In this document: positions 29,324 to 38,551 of the stretch, piece after piece
Layout: each line of letters begins with the position of its first letter
Position numbering within the stretch: position 1 is the first letter of the stretch
Origin: Acidobacteriota bacterium
GTDB lineage: Bacteria > Acidobacteriota > Blastocatellia > RBC074
Assembly (NCBI GenBank): GCA_016710075.1
Contig: JADJLO010000041.1
Coordinates: forward strand, 62,001-126,000
DNA length: 64,000 bases
Direction: 5' to 3'
Notes under the pieces: generated by a model
Databases searched by the model: none
What the model saw: the letters and a program-made list of their open reading frames with translations, nothing else
What the model was told of the DNA's origin: nothing
Translations under genes and position numbers: made by a program

Positions 29324-30265
29324 TTAGAGCGGTCCCTGTTTACTGAGAACGATCGTCTCGCGAAAGGTCGCATAGGTGGGTTTGCCGTTGAGCTTTGCAG
29401 GATTGAACCTGTACTGCCTGAAAGCTTCAATGGCTCTCGGATTTAACGCCGAATCGGGCGTGTCGAGAACCCTCACATTGGTCACAGTGCCGTCGGGCGT
29501 AACGATTCCCTGCAGAGTGATCGAGCCTTTCGGAGATGACCCGGGTGAAAATTTCAGCGGAGCCCGATTGATTATCGCGGGCATGAGGAAGATGTCGCTC
29601 TCGCCAAGCTCCACTTTCGAACCGAACTGATCGGTCGGCCTGGAGATGTCCGAAGGCTTGTTCTGAAGGCTCTTCACATTGCTCACGCTTGGAGTCAGGC
29701 TCACCAGCAATGCGCGAGACTCGGGCACGGCCTCTTTACCGTTCGGCCCCGTAAATTCGCGCAGACCGAAAGCACCGCGCCCGCCTTTGAGAATCACCGT
29801 CTCGTAATTGTTTGCCGTCACACTCTTCATTTCAAGCAGCACCTTGTCATCGTAGCGTGCGACGAAATCGAAGGTCACATCTTCCTTCGTGATTATCTTC
29901 GGGGTAATGGTGAAGGAAAACTGCTTATCGTTGATCGGCTGGGTATCGGTGAAGGCTTCTCCCTCGCGCAATCCGATGGTGCGGACGAAGCGGATCTTCA
30001 AATCCTCGACGCCGAAGTTGCGCGTGATCAGCGCGATCTCTTCTTCGGGTGTCGAAACAGTCTGCTTGAGAGCGTTGACCTGCTGGAACTCTTTCGATCT
30101 CGCATCATCGAACTGATAGATCGCAATCGTCACGCCGACGCCGTAATCGCCTTTGCGCAGCAATTGTGCATTGGCGCCCGCAGCAATCAAAACGAGCAGC
30201 GCCAGGCTCAAAAGAAATCTTAGTGCCGGCTTGTAATTAAAAACTTCAGTCGATATCAATTTCAT
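29324..30265 (-). CDS. Energy transducer TonB family protein (secreted)
   Basis: Signal sequence at residues ~13-33, then a ~190-residue region without known fold. A C-terminal TonB domain follows (GSITLQGIVTPDGTVTNVRVLDTPDSALNPRAIEAFRQYRFNPA split across residues ~240-300). Unlike classic TonB it lacks an N-terminal anchor with Pro-rich linker, as is common for acidobacterial TonB-like periplasmic proteins. The start overlaps the end of rsmI by 20 bases, so the two are co-transcribed. Confidence 0.82.
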   Translation of the reverse strand: MKLISTEVFNYKPALRFLLSLALLVLIAAGANAQLLRKGDYGVGVTIAIYQFDDARSKEFQQVNALKQTVSTPEEEIALITRNFGVEDLKIRFVRTIGLREGEAFTDTQPINDKQFSFTITPKIITKEDVTFDFVARYDDKVLLEMKSVTANNYETVILKGGRGAFGLREFTGPNGKEAVPESRALLVSLTPSVSNVKSLQNKPSDISRPTDQFGSKVELGESDIFLMPAIINRAPLKFSPGSSPKGSITLQGIVTPDGTVTNVRVLDTPDSALNPRAIEAFRQYRFNPAKLNGKPTYATFRETIVLSKQGPL

Positions 30266-31097
30266 CCTCTTCCTTCTCCCCGAGCATTATCTGGTAGGCC
30301 TCGCGTCTTGTCATCCCGCGAGAACGAGCCGCCGCCTTGATGGCCTCGGTGCGGCTCAAACCATTATCACTCATCAGGCTCTCCACCTGCTCGCTGATGG
30401 AACCGTCAACTTCGAAACTCGAATTATCGTCACGGTTTCCGGCAATGACAAGCGTCATCTCGCCGCGCGGCTCATGCTTTTCCATCTGATCAATGACTTC
30501 AGAGACGGTTCCCCTGATGAATTGTTCGTGGAGTTTCGTCAGTTCCCTGGCGAGCGATGCTCTCCGGTCACCCAGGATTTCCAGAATATCCTTGAGAGCC
30601 TCACGGATGCGATGCGGCGTTTCATAGAATACGAGGGTCGATTGAATGCTTTCGAGATCCTCGAGCCGCGACCGCCTCGCGCCTCTCTTATTCGGCAGAA
30701 ATCCCGCGAAGAGAAATGAATCCGTGGGCAGACCCGATGCCGTCAAACCTGCGATGAGCGCAGCAACTCCCGGAATCGGTATCACCCTGATTCCAGCTTC
30801 TATTGCCGCACAGACCACTCTGTAAGCCGGATCTGAGATCCCCGGCGATCCGGCGTCAGTCACAATCGCCACCGACTCACCCGCCTGCATTCTTGCAACC
30901 AGCTCTGCCGCCCGGCTCTGCTCGTTATGCTCATGATAACTGATCATTGGCTTGATGATATTGAAGTGATCGAGAAGCCGACGCGTGTGCCTCGTATCCT
31001 CGCAGGCTATCAGATCCACTTCCTTCAATGTTCGAATGGCGCGCAGAGTTATGTCTTCGAGATTTCCGATTGGTGTGGTGACTAGATAAAGAGGCAT
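30246..31097 (-). CDS. rsmI: 16S rRNA (cytidine-1402-2'-O)-methyltransferase
   Basis: Methylates the ribose of C1402 in 16S rRNA. PLYLVTTPIGNLEDITLRA at the N-terminus, ACEDTRHTRRLL, SDAGSPGISDPAYRVV, GFLPNKRGARRSRLE and FYETPHRI are all family blocks. 283 residues, normal length, with a C-terminal helix-turn-helix-like tail (LSRTEAIKAAARSRGMTRREAYQIML). The acidic end EKEEDEIDID overlaps the TonB-like gene. A TTTAAAGT repeat lies directly upstream of the start. Confidence 0.95.
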   Translation of the reverse strand: MPLYLVTTPIGNLEDITLRAIRTLKEVDLIACEDTRHTRRLLDHFNIIKPMISYHEHNEQSRAAELVARMQAGESVAIVTDAGSPGISDPAYRVVCAAIEAGIRVIPIPGVAALIAGLTASGLPTDSFLFAGFLPNKRGARRSRLEDLESIQSTLVFYETPHRIREALKDILEILGDRRASLARELTKLHEQFIRGTVSEVIDQMEKHEPRGEMTLVIAGNRDDNSSFEVDGSISEQVESLMSDNGLSRTEAIKAAARSRGMTRREAYQIMLGEKEEDEIDID

Positions 31098-31136
31098 TAA
31101 AAGAGAGTTTAAAGTTTAAAGTTTAAGGTTTAAAGT
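31098..31136. repeat. TTTAAAGT-family repeat
   Basis: GAGTTTAAAGTTTAAAGTTT and further units sit immediately upstream of rsmI. No clear opposite arm is present; a second weak copy is at about 32050-32085. Confidence 0.6.
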
Positions 31137-31197
31137 TCCTGATACTAACGGATTTTATGGTTGCCAGGTTTTTATGAGTGCCATTCACACTCAAGGA

Positions 31198-31968
31198 TTA
31201 TTTCGTCTGTACTTTCCCATGATGTTTCCAAAGCCAGATGCCGCCGATGAGCCCCAGTTCGTTGGGGACGATTTCGACATCGGGTGGAAGTTTGAAGCTG
31301 ATGTATTCGGTATTGCCTCCGCCCAGATAAAGCTTGTCGAAATTGGTCAGCGTCCGCCAGATCTCGATGGCTTTCTGCAGCCTGCGGTTCCATCTGCGTT
31401 TGCCGACTTCTTCAAGGGCCTTTCTGCCGAGCTGTTCTTCGAAGGTCTGTTCATTGCGAAACGGTATGTGTCCGAGTTCAAGGTGCGGTCCCAGCCGGTC
31501 GTCTTCGAAGAGGCCTGAACCGACACCGGTGCCGAGTGTGATCACCAGCTCGACGCCTTTGCCTTTGATGGCAGCCAGCCCCTGCATATCGGCGTCATTG
31601 ATGACCTTGACCGGCTTGCCGAATCTTCTGGCCAGCGCCCTCTGCAGATTGAATCCACACCAGAATTCATTACCCAGATTGACGGCTCCCAGAATAACGC
31701 CATGTCGGACGACGCCGGGGAACCCGACTGAAACCCTGTCGAACGGAGGCAATTGATCGACAAGCCCTTTGAGAAGCTCGATCATAGTTTGTGGCGGGCA
31801 GGGGCTGGGAGTGTTCACCCTGACTCGTTTGGCCACCATCTTCCCTCTTTCATTGAGCACGGTCGCTTTGAGCCGTGATCCTCCAACATCAATCGCAAGC
31901 GTCATCTTCTGATTCTCAGAGACGGCTTTTTTTACAGGTTTGGTCGATTTTTTCTTAGTTGCCGGCAT
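31198..31968 (-). CDS. ppgK: Polyphosphate glucokinase (ROK family)
   Basis: Phosphorylates glucose using polyphosphate or ATP. The N-terminal Lys-rich tail (MPATKKKSTKPVKKA) is followed by the phosphate-binding TLAIDVGGSRLKATVL, VSVGFPGVVRHG, the sugar-binding VINDADMQGLAA and the adenosine motif VITLGTGVGSGLF. HLELGHIPFRNEQTFEEQLGR is a hallmark of PpgK. 256 residues, as expected. It is flanked by TTTAAAGT repeats on both sides and stands alone. Confidence 0.9.
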   Translation of the reverse strand: MPATKKKSTKPVKKAVSENQKMTLAIDVGGSRLKATVLNERGKMVAKRVRVNTPSPCPPQTMIELLKGLVDQLPPFDRVSVGFPGVVRHGVILGAVNLGNEFWCGFNLQRALARRFGKPVKVINDADMQGLAAIKGKGVELVITLGTGVGSGLFEDDRLGPHLELGHIPFRNEQTFEEQLGRKALEEVGKRRWNRRLQKAIEIWRTLTNFDKLYLGGGNTEYISFKLPPDVEIVPNELGLIGGIWLWKHHGKVQTK

Positions 31969-32150
31969 GATTTTCGCTTCGGCCTCCGGGGTAAAGGTTG
32001 TATTTCATTCTTTTTGATGGTCTATTTCTGTGATTAAATTGCGCTGACATCAAAGTTTAAAGTGTTATCTTTAAAGTTCAAGGCTATTTCAAAAAAACCT
32101 TTAAAATAGTCGGGAAGCTGATTCACACAAACCATAACTGGAGACGGACA

Positions 32151-33317
32151 ATGAGGCTACGCAGATTCGGATTTTTGTTAACGATTATTATACTGGCATC
32201 GGCCGGGGCGATGAGACCTGAATCAACGAGGTCGGCAGGAAAAGTACTGGATCCGCTGGTGTCGGGGCCATATCCGGTTGGTGTGACGACGACGGTCTTT
32301 GTCGATGCTGCACGAACGGATGCGTTCACCAAAGAATCGCGCACGCTGGTCACCGAGATCTGGTATCCGGCCGTAGATGAAACCAGCGGCCTGCCGAAGA
32401 ATAAATTCTCCGACTTCATACCGGGCGGAATCACCCCGCAGTTTGAAGCGCTGGCGAAGATTGGATATCGCAAACCGATATCGGAAGTCGAGCGGGCATT
32501 CTGGAACAACTCGGTCAGAGATGCCCGGGTCCGGTCCGGCAAATTCCCCGTGATTTTCTTTTCTCATGGAAACGGCGGGACGAGAACACAAAACACATTC
32601 TGGTGCGATTATCTCGCAAGCCATGGTTATATCGTGGTCTCACCCGATCATACAGGCAATGCGATGATGACGATCATCAAGGGTAAGCCGGTAATGTATC
32701 AGCCAAAGGAGCGGGATAATGCCGCGCAGGATCGTCCAAAAGATATCATCTTTCTGCTCGATCAGATGACGCTCTGGAATGGCGGCGCCGACAGCAGATT
32801 TGCAGGCAGGCTGGATCTGAGCAAGCCGGTCGCTGCAGGCATGTCGTTCGGTTCGTTCACTGCAATTCGCGTCGCCGATCTGGATGCACGTTTCAAGGCC
32901 GTAATCGCCATGGCTGCCGCGCCTGAAACCCACACCAATCTTCAGGTTCCGTCTCTTTACATGCTTGGAGACGAGGACAAAACGATCGGAGTAAACGGCA
33001 ACGTGCGTATCAAGACGAATTTCGAGCAGCACTCCGGACCGATCTATCTGTTCGAGATGAAGAACGGCGGCCATTATTCCTTCACGGACATGTTCAAGAT
33101 CAACAATGAATTCGGCGACGGAATAGGTAAAGGCAAGCGGCACGAATCGGGAGAAATTTTTGATCACACCCCTATGGATAAAACCTACCTCATGATCAAC
33201 TCCTACAGCATCGCATTTCTCGGCGCCTTTATCAGAGACGAGAAGGAATACCTGCCATTCCTCTCGAAGAATCACTGGCCGGACGATCTGATCTGGAAAT
33301 CGAAGAATGGCCAGTAA
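32151..33317 (+). CDS. Secreted alpha/beta hydrolase (PAF-acetylhydrolase/dienelactone type)
   Basis: A signal sequence (residues ~4-25) precedes the hydrolase fold. VIFFSHGNGGTRTQNTFW is the oxyanion strand. The nucleophile Ser is in AAGMSFGSFTAIRV (G-x-S-x-G). PSLYMLGDEDKTIG holds the acid residue, and NGGHYSFTD holds the catalytic His. 388 residues; the substrate is unknown, though related proteins hydrolyse short-chain esters. GGAGACGG precedes the ATG at 32151. The next gene begins 27 bases downstream. Confidence 0.87.
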   Translation: MRLRRFGFLLTIIILASAGAMRPESTRSAGKVLDPLVSGPYPVGVTTTVFVDAARTDAFTKESRTLVTEIWYPAVDETSGLPKNKFSDFIPGGITPQFEALAKIGYRKPISEVERAFWNNSVRDARVRSGKFPVIFFSHGNGGTRTQNTFWCDYLASHGYIVVSPDHTGNAMMTIIKGKPVMYQPKERDNAAQDRPKDIIFLLDQMTLWNGGADSRFAGRLDLSKPVAAGMSFGSFTAIRVADLDARFKAVIAMAAAPETHTNLQVPSLYMLGDEDKTIGVNGNVRIKTNFEQHSGPIYLFEMKNGGHYSFTDMFKINNEFGDGIGKGKRHESGEIFDHTPMDKTYLMINSYSIAFLGAFIRDEKEYLPFLSKNHWPDDLIWKSKNGQ

Positions 33318-33344
33318 CAACAATCTCGTAACCTGGAGAAAGCG

Positions 33345-34522
33345 ATGAACCGTCTGATCCTGATTTTCGCAATTCTGCTGATCGCATCGGCTCAGCCGGC
33401 GCAGAGATCTGTCGCCGTTTCAGCGCAGGAAAAGACGGTCAATCGCACCGCTGCCGCCTCTGAATCACCGGAACTGCGATATTCGAAGGAGGAGTTCGCC
33501 GGCCTGGTTGAGAAGCTTTCGGAGCCCGGAGGTTATTTCGACACCGACAACCTGATCTCGAACGAGTCGTCTTATCTTCACGTGCTCGGCAAAATGAGGC
33601 AGATGAAGGTTTCGGGAGGCGCCTACATCGGAGTCGGTCCGGATCAGAGTTTCTCTTACATCGCGCAGATCCGCCCGAAAATAGCTTTCATTACCGACAT
33701 CCGCCGCGACAATCTGCTGCAGCATCTGCTTTTAAATCTCTCTTTGCGCTCTCCCGCAACCGCCTGGAATACCTCTGCCTTTTCTTCGGCAAGCCGGTTC
33801 CGACGGATATCGATAAATGGAATACGAGGACCGTCAAAGAGATCGTCGAGTATATCGACAAGACTCCCGGCAAATTGGAACTCTTCACCAGTGCCGACGC
33901 CAGGATCAGAGAGAAGGCCGGCGACTCGGGATTGAAACTCTCCACCAGCGATCTCGACACCATCACGAGATTTCATCGAGCCTTCTTCGACGACGGGCTG
34001 GATCTCAAATTCACCAGTAAAAACAGGTCTCCGAGATATTACTACCCGAATTATCGCGATTTGATGCTTGAGAAGGATCTGACCGGCAATCAGGGCAATT
34101 ACCTTGTCGAAGAAGATCGCTTTCAGTTTCTCAAGCAGCTCGAAGAGCGAAACCTCGTGATTCCCGTGGTCGGCAATCTCGCCGGCGAGCGCGCGCTGAA
34201 AAACATCGCAACCTTCCTCAAGGACAAGGGCATCGCGGTATCCGCTCTCTACACTTCGAATGTGGAGTTCTATCTCATGCGCGGAGATGATTTCGACAGA
34301 TTCGCCCGGAGCGTGGCTTCGCTTCCCCGCGATGAACGCTCGGTGATCATCCGCAGCTATTTCAACGGAACCTGGGGATACCAGCACCCGCAATCCGTTT
34401 CGGGATACTACAGCACCCAGTTGATGCAGACGATGGAGAGTTTCGTCAAGGAATACATGGCGGGAGGCTACCAGTCCTACTCAGACATCATCAGCAAACA
34501 CATGCTGGATCTCAAGCCCTAG
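33345..34522 (+). CDS. Conserved secreted protein of unknown function (frameshifted)
   Basis: N-terminal signal sequence, then FAGLVEKLSEPGGYFDTDNLISNE and a segment YIGVGPDQSFSYIAQIRPKIAFITDIRRDN reminiscent of a nucleotide-binding fold. The frame shifts near 33735: adding one T to CTTTTAAA restores LLFKSLFALSRNRLEYLCLFFGK. The second half (YLVEEDRFQFLKQLEERN.., IPVVGNLAGERALKNIATFL, ALYTSNVEFYLM) is intact to 34522. The segment from ITDIRRDN to YTSNVEFYL resembles proteins filed as LIC_10091-like; I do not know a function. It is probably co-transcribed with the hydrolase upstream. Confidence 0.72.
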
Positions 34523-34584
34523 AGGAGTGGCGCCCCGGGGAATCCGCTTTGCAATAAACCAGTCTGTAAAGCAGAATAATTGAT

Positions 34585-34971
34585 GTGAAGGTCAGTTCAA
34601 GATTATACATCGCCGCCGGATTCGTCTGCGTCGGACTCGGAGTCATTGGGATTCCAACACCGCTGCTGCCGACGACTCCGTTTCTGCTGCTCGCGGCCTT
34701 TTTCTTCGCGCGCGGCAGCCGTCGCTGGCATGAATGGCTCATGACTCATCGAACGCTGAGCCCCTACATCATTGCTTTCAAGAATAAAGAGGGGCTCACA
34801 CGGTCACAGAAATGGCGCATCGCCGGGCTGGTAACGCTGACGCTTCTGGTCACCGGCGCATTCTCACCCATCTGGCAGGCAAAAGCGCTCGCCGTCTTCA
34901 TCTGGTCCACAAGCATGCTCTTCCTCTATTTCAGCAAATCAGCGCAAATCGACAAGGACCTTACGGAATGA
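34585..34971 (+). CDS. YbaN/DUF454 inner-membrane protein
   Basis: 128 residues, GTG start. The N-terminal hairpin of two membrane helices contains the family signature GVIGIPTPLLPTTPFLLLAAFFFARGS. The middle HEWLMTHRTLSPYI is also conserved, and two more helices follow. The function of DUF454 proteins is not established. The last 11 bases overlap the 3' end of the convergent NTF2-like gene, whose true stop is at 34961. Confidence 0.88.
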   Translation: MKVSSRLYIAAGFVCVGLGVIGIPTPLLPTTPFLLLAAFFFARGSRRWHEWLMTHRTLSPYIIAFKNKEGLTRSQKWRIAGLVTLTLLVTGAFSPIWQAKALAVFIWSTSMLFLYFSKSAQIDKDLTE

Positions 34972-35400
34972 TCCGTGTTGCCTGATGCGAGACCATCTGC
35001 CACACCGAGCCTTTTTGACGTAGACGTGCAGATAGCGTGCATCCGTGCTGATTTTTTTGCCGTCGGCAGTCACATTGACCATCCAGTGGCAGGTTACCAG
35101 AGCAGTGTTGCCGTAAAGACGAACCTTGATATCCTCGCGCTTCATCGACTCGTATTTTGTCCCGCCGGATTTGATCTTATCGATATATGACTTCTTGTTG
35201 TCCACGCTTCCGTTCGAATGCGTGTAATTGAGATCGTCAGAATAGATCGTCCCCAGAGCGGCCACGTCGGATTTGACCAGAGCATTTTCCCAGTCCTGCT
35301 CCATTCTGAGTATTGTCTGTTCGACCTTTCCCTGAGCCAGCGTCATGGCGCTGAAAACCGTCAAAAGCATCGTCGAAAAAATAAAAGTTTTCATATTCAC
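34961..35400 (-). CDS. Secreted NTF2-like (DUF4440/SnoaL-type) protein, frameshifted at 3' end
   Basis: Signal peptide (residues 1-22), then one NTF2-like cone fold: VEQTILRMEQDWENALVKSDVAALGTIYSDDLNYTHSNG..DKKSYIDKIKSG. The frame is lost after LHVYVKK near 35006. Adding one G gives GSVWQMVSHQATRIIP and a stop at 34961, the normal end for this family. Such proteins are often ketosteroid-isomerase-like enzymes or ligand-binding proteins; no catalytic assignment is possible. Confidence 0.82.
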
Positions 35401-35405
35401 CTCAA

Positions 35406-35456
35406 TCGTTTTTCCATTTGTTCCGTTTATTTGATCTGTTTCGTAATCCTGTCTTA
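35406..35456. repeat. GTTTCGT-family repeat, single arm
   Basis: TTTGTTCCGTTTATTTGATC followed by TGTTTCGTAATCCTG matches the right arm of the repeats at 41438 and 44733. It lies between two minus-strand genes. Confidence 0.6.
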
Positions 35457-36869
35457 TTACTCATTGAGCAGCAGGTCCTCGTAGCTGTCGCGCTTTCGGA
35501 TCACCTCGATGCTGCCGTCATCCTCAACCAGCACCGCCATGGGGAAAGGGCGGCCGTTGTAAGCCGTCATCTGAGACATCGTGTAAGCGCCGGTGTTGAG
35601 CATGGCGATGACATCGCCGACCTGGATATTTTCAGGGAGCAGACGGCAATCCGGCAGGTGGCCGTCTCCGTGCAGATCGAAGTAGACATCTCCGCCGTCG
35701 CACAGCGGACCTGCCATGCGGTAGCGTGAATCGTGTGATTCGCCAGCCCTCGTCGCATCGATGGCATGGTAGTACCACTGATACATGACCATCGACAACA
35801 TGAGATTGTAGCCGGCGTCTGTGAGCACCCAGTCTTCGCCGGTCTCGGGGCGATGCTTGACGTTGCGAATAGAGGTGAGAATCGTCACGGCGTCGGCGAT
35901 GACTGCGCGGCCGGGCTCCATGACGATTTCCAGCTCTTCGAGCAGGTGTTCGGCATTCGCCTGTCGCGCGGCTGTCCTGACGGCATCGATCGTCGATTCA
36001 ATCATCTCCGCGGCAGTCAGTTTCGCTCCGAGCATCTCGCGTTCGTTCTCGCTGATCTCGGAGGCGTGTGTCTGATCGCGCAGATAGTTGACCGGGATTC
36101 CTCCACCGATGTTGATGTGCTGCAATTTATGGCCGGTCTCCTGATGCAGCCACAGCAGATGCTCCCACATCGCGATGAAGGCCTGGACATAAGGCTCCGG
36201 ATCCGGTGTCTGCGATCCCACGTGAATATGCAGCCCGGCAAGATTAATCAGATCGGGGCTTTTCAAAGCGCGCAGCATCATCTCACGCGCCTGCTCGGGA
36301 GAGACGCCGAACTTCGAAGTGTAGAGCGCCGTCTGCAGCGCGGCGTGCGACCTGGTGCCCACGCCCGCAACCAGCCGCACGGTGACATTAGCGCGTTTTT
36401 TCAGCTTTGCGGCCACCTTTTCGACCAGCTCGAGCTCGAACGGAGAATCGAGGTTGATCGTGTAGATCCCGGCCTGGACGGCTTCTGTTATTTCCTGTTC
36501 GGTCTTCGAGATTCCGTTCATTTCTATCTGATCGGGTCGAAAACCCGCGCGCAGAGCCTTGAACAGCTCGCCGCCCGAATTGACCTCGACATCGATGCCG
36601 GCGTCTTTGACGACGCGCAGAACTCCGAGGTTGTTGTTGGCCTTTGATGCGTAACAGAGCTTGATTCGCGGATGATATTTCTTCGCTTCGAGTAGACCGC
36701 TAATGTTATCGCGGATTCGCGGCGCCGAGACGATAAATAGCGGCGTGTCATATTCCTGCGCCAGTTTGATCGCATCGACACCGTTGATGTGCAGATGGTT
36801 ATGATGAATTTCAAGATAACCAGGAATCGCCCAGTTCGGCGGATTTGTTTGAATGTTGTTCTCTTTCAC
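35457..36869 (-). CDS. Diaminopimelate-decarboxylase-like PLP enzyme (fold type III)
   Basis: 470 residues. The PLP Lys is in LCYASKANNN near the barrel start. The barrel continues with INLDSPFELELVEKVA, GLHIHVGSQ (phosphate-site His) and INIGGGIPVNYL (Gly-rich phosphate loop). EPGRAVIADA is also typical, and GPLCDGGDVY provides the active-site Cys loop. Family members decarboxylate meso-DAP to lysine or act on related amino acids. The insert between EISENERE and MEPGR is longer than in standard LysA, so an alternative substrate is possible. Confidence 0.85.
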   Translation of the reverse strand: MKENNIQTNPPNWAIPGYLEIHHNHLHINGVDAIKLAQEYDTPLFIVSAPRIRDNISGLLEAKKYHPRIKLCYASKANNNLGVLRVVKDAGIDVEVNSGGELFKALRAGFRPDQIEMNGISKTEQEITEAVQAGIYTINLDSPFELELVEKVAAKLKKRANVTVRLVAGVGTRSHAALQTALYTSKFGVSPEQAREMMLRALKSPDLINLAGLHIHVGSQTPDPEPYVQAFIAMWEHLLWLHQETGHKLQHINIGGGIPVNYLRDQTHASEISENEREMLGAKLTAAEMIESTIDAVRTAARQANAEHLLEELEIVMEPGRAVIADAVTILTSIRNVKHRPETGEDWVLTDAGYNLMLSMVMYQWYYHAIDATRAGESHDSRYRMAGPLCDGGDVYFDLHGDGHLPDCRLLPENIQVGDVIAMLNTGAYTMSQMTAYNGRPFPMAVLVEDDGSIEVIRKRDSYEDLLLNE

Positions 36870-36896
36870 GTTACCTGTTTCGCTTCTTTCGTTGAA

Positions 36897-37010
36897 GAAG
36901 TTTCAAGTCTAAAGTTTAAAGTTATAAGTACTGGAGCGGAACCGGGACATTTGCCAACGAGTTGGAGCGCAAGCGTCTCGCTTGCCTTTATTTGCCGGAG
37001 GCCAACTCGT
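36897..37010. repeat. TTTAAAGT repeat and small hairpin
   Basis: TCAAGTCTAAAGTTTAAAGT near 36901-36921 is followed by a GCAAGCGTCTCGCTTGC hairpin at about 36970-36986. The hairpin differs from the one at 5659 by a paired A-T for G-C change. The block GCCAACGAGTTGGAG recurs inverted as CCAACTCGTG at about 37001. Confidence 0.6.
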
Positions 37011-37120
37011 GAAAAACAATTTTCCCGGCGGTTGGTATCTTTATTTATTTCTTACTTACTCATGTTACGCAAATAAATATTCCTGAATCGGTTTGACACG
37101 TTCTTTTGAAGTAATTCAAA

Positions 37121-37380
37121 CAGCCGGCGAAGCCGGCGGCAGCATGTAGCCTAGGGTGAAGCGAGGCCGAAGGCCGAGCGGAACCCTAGGTACAGTTTAA
37201 AAATAAAACCAAGCCCACGAAGTGGGCGACAGATTTAGGGCCAAAGGTTTAGTGGCTATTTTTCTGTCGCCCGTTTCACGGGCTCGGAATGATGTTAATT
37301 ACGATACCCAGGGTTCGCTCGGCCTTCGGCCTCGCTTCACCCTGGGCTACATGCTGCCACCCGCTTCGCGGGTTGTGGGC
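37121..37380. repeat. 260-bp nested inverted repeat made of local hairpins
   Basis: The outer arms are ~70 bases each and nearly identical in reverse (GGCAGCATGTAGCC against GGGCTACATGCTGCC; GAAGCGAGGCCGAAGGCCGA against its complement). An inner pair contains GGGCGACAG and CTGTCGCCC. Within each arm are local hairpins with GAA/TTC loops (GCCGGC-GAA-GCCGGC; GCCCAC-GAA-GTGGGC; GCCCGT-TTC-ACGGGC). No reading frame is present. It separates the DAP-decarboxylase-like gene from murQ. Confidence 0.85.
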
Positions 37381-37421
37381 TAGTCAAATCAAAATAAAGA
37401 ATATTCCGTGCGTAACATCAG

Positions 37422-38318
37422 TTACTTATTGTTTCGTAATTTTTCGATTGCCGGTCCGATCGTGTAGCCGGTCTGACTCAGCGCTTCTTTCGCTACTTCA
37501 ATGGAAACGCCGGTTTTCTGCATCACAATGGCAATGCGCAAATCCCACCGGGCGGCTTCAAGAGCCAATACGGCGGCCTGTTCATCGATGCCACACTCAT
37601 CCATTACCAGCCCTGTTGCCCGCTGCCGCAACTTGATGTTTTTCGGCTGCATATTGGTCATGCGGTTGCCGGTGACATATCCCAGTCGAACCATCGACAT
37701 TGTCGAAAGCATGTTGAGCACCAGCTTCTGCGCCGTTCCCGATTTAAGCCTCGTCGATCCGGCGATGACTTCGGGGCCAACGATCGGCTCAATCGGAATC
37801 TCTACGGCACGCGCCAGTTCCGTATCGCTGTTGCAAGTAATGCAGACCGTCAGAGCACCGATGCTACGGGCATATTCGACAGCGCCAATCGTGTACGGAG
37901 TCCGCCCGCTCGCGGCAATTCCGACTACGGCGTCCTTGGCAGTCAGGTTGCGCTGTTGCAGGTCTTTAGCCCCGGCTTCACGGTCGTCTTCAGAGGCTTC
38001 GACAGCTTTGTAACATGCCTCAAATCCTCCGGCGATCACACCCTGAACCAGATCCGGCGGCACACCGAAAGTCGGCGGACACTCTGAAGCGTCGAGAACT
38101 CCAAGCCGGCCTGAAGTGCCGGTGCCGATGTAGATGAGTCTGCCGCCCGCTTCAAGCCGTTCGGCTATGGCATCGACAGCGCGGGCAACCGCGGGCAGAA
38201 TTTTCTCAATCGCCTCCGCCACCTTACGATCCTCGGAATTAATCAATTGCAGAGCTTCAATCGTGGCCAGAGTGTCTATCTGCGATGTTACGGGATTGGT
38301 CTGTTCTGTAGTCAACAT
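37422..38318 (-). CDS. murQ: N-acetylmuramic acid 6-phosphate etherase
   Basis: Cleaves the lactyl ether of MurNAc-6-P to GlcNAc-6-P and D-lactate in cell-wall recycling. The SIS domain shows RLIYIGTGTSGRLGVLDASECPPTFG, GVIAGG, VVGIAASGRTPYTIGAVEYA and STRLKSGTAQKLVLNMLST. The 298-residue length is normal. The C-terminal helix bundle ends LSQTGYTIGPAIEKLRNNK. Its neighbour, an amino-sugar kinase gene on the same strand ~230 bases upstream, probably feeds or follows the same pathway. Confidence 0.95.
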   Translation of the reverse strand: MLTTEQTNPVTSQIDTLATIEALQLINSEDRKVAEAIEKILPAVARAVDAIAERLEAGGRLIYIGTGTSGRLGVLDASECPPTFGVPPDLVQGVIAGGFEACYKAVEASEDDREAGAKDLQQRNLTAKDAVVGIAASGRTPYTIGAVEYARSIGALTVCITCNSDTELARAVEIPIEPIVGPEVIAGSTRLKSGTAQKLVLNMLSTMSMVRLGYVTGNRMTNMQPKNIKLRQRATGLVMDECGIDEQAAVLALEAARWDLRIAIVMQKTGVSIEVAKEALSQTGYTIGPAIEKLRNNK

Positions 38319-38551
38319 GAAGAAGTGCTAAGTTTAAAGTTTAAAGTTTAAAGTCTAAAGTGCGAATAGTCAGTAAATGCTGCTGATGGCAAATTTGCCA
38401 AAAGTATCAGTCAGGTTTGTGTTATCACGTGAACGTGTCGCATCACCGACGGGAGGGCCGCAATTTTCCAGCATCCTCACTCACCACACGCACTCAAATC
38501 AGTAGAATTGATTTGACCGCGAGTCTCATGCGCCGAACCTTAAACTGAGAC

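Noticed and set aside
36524..36814. Extra small gene inside the DAP-decarboxylase-like gene
   Set aside because: Out-of-frame shadow of a conserved region, no ribosome site.
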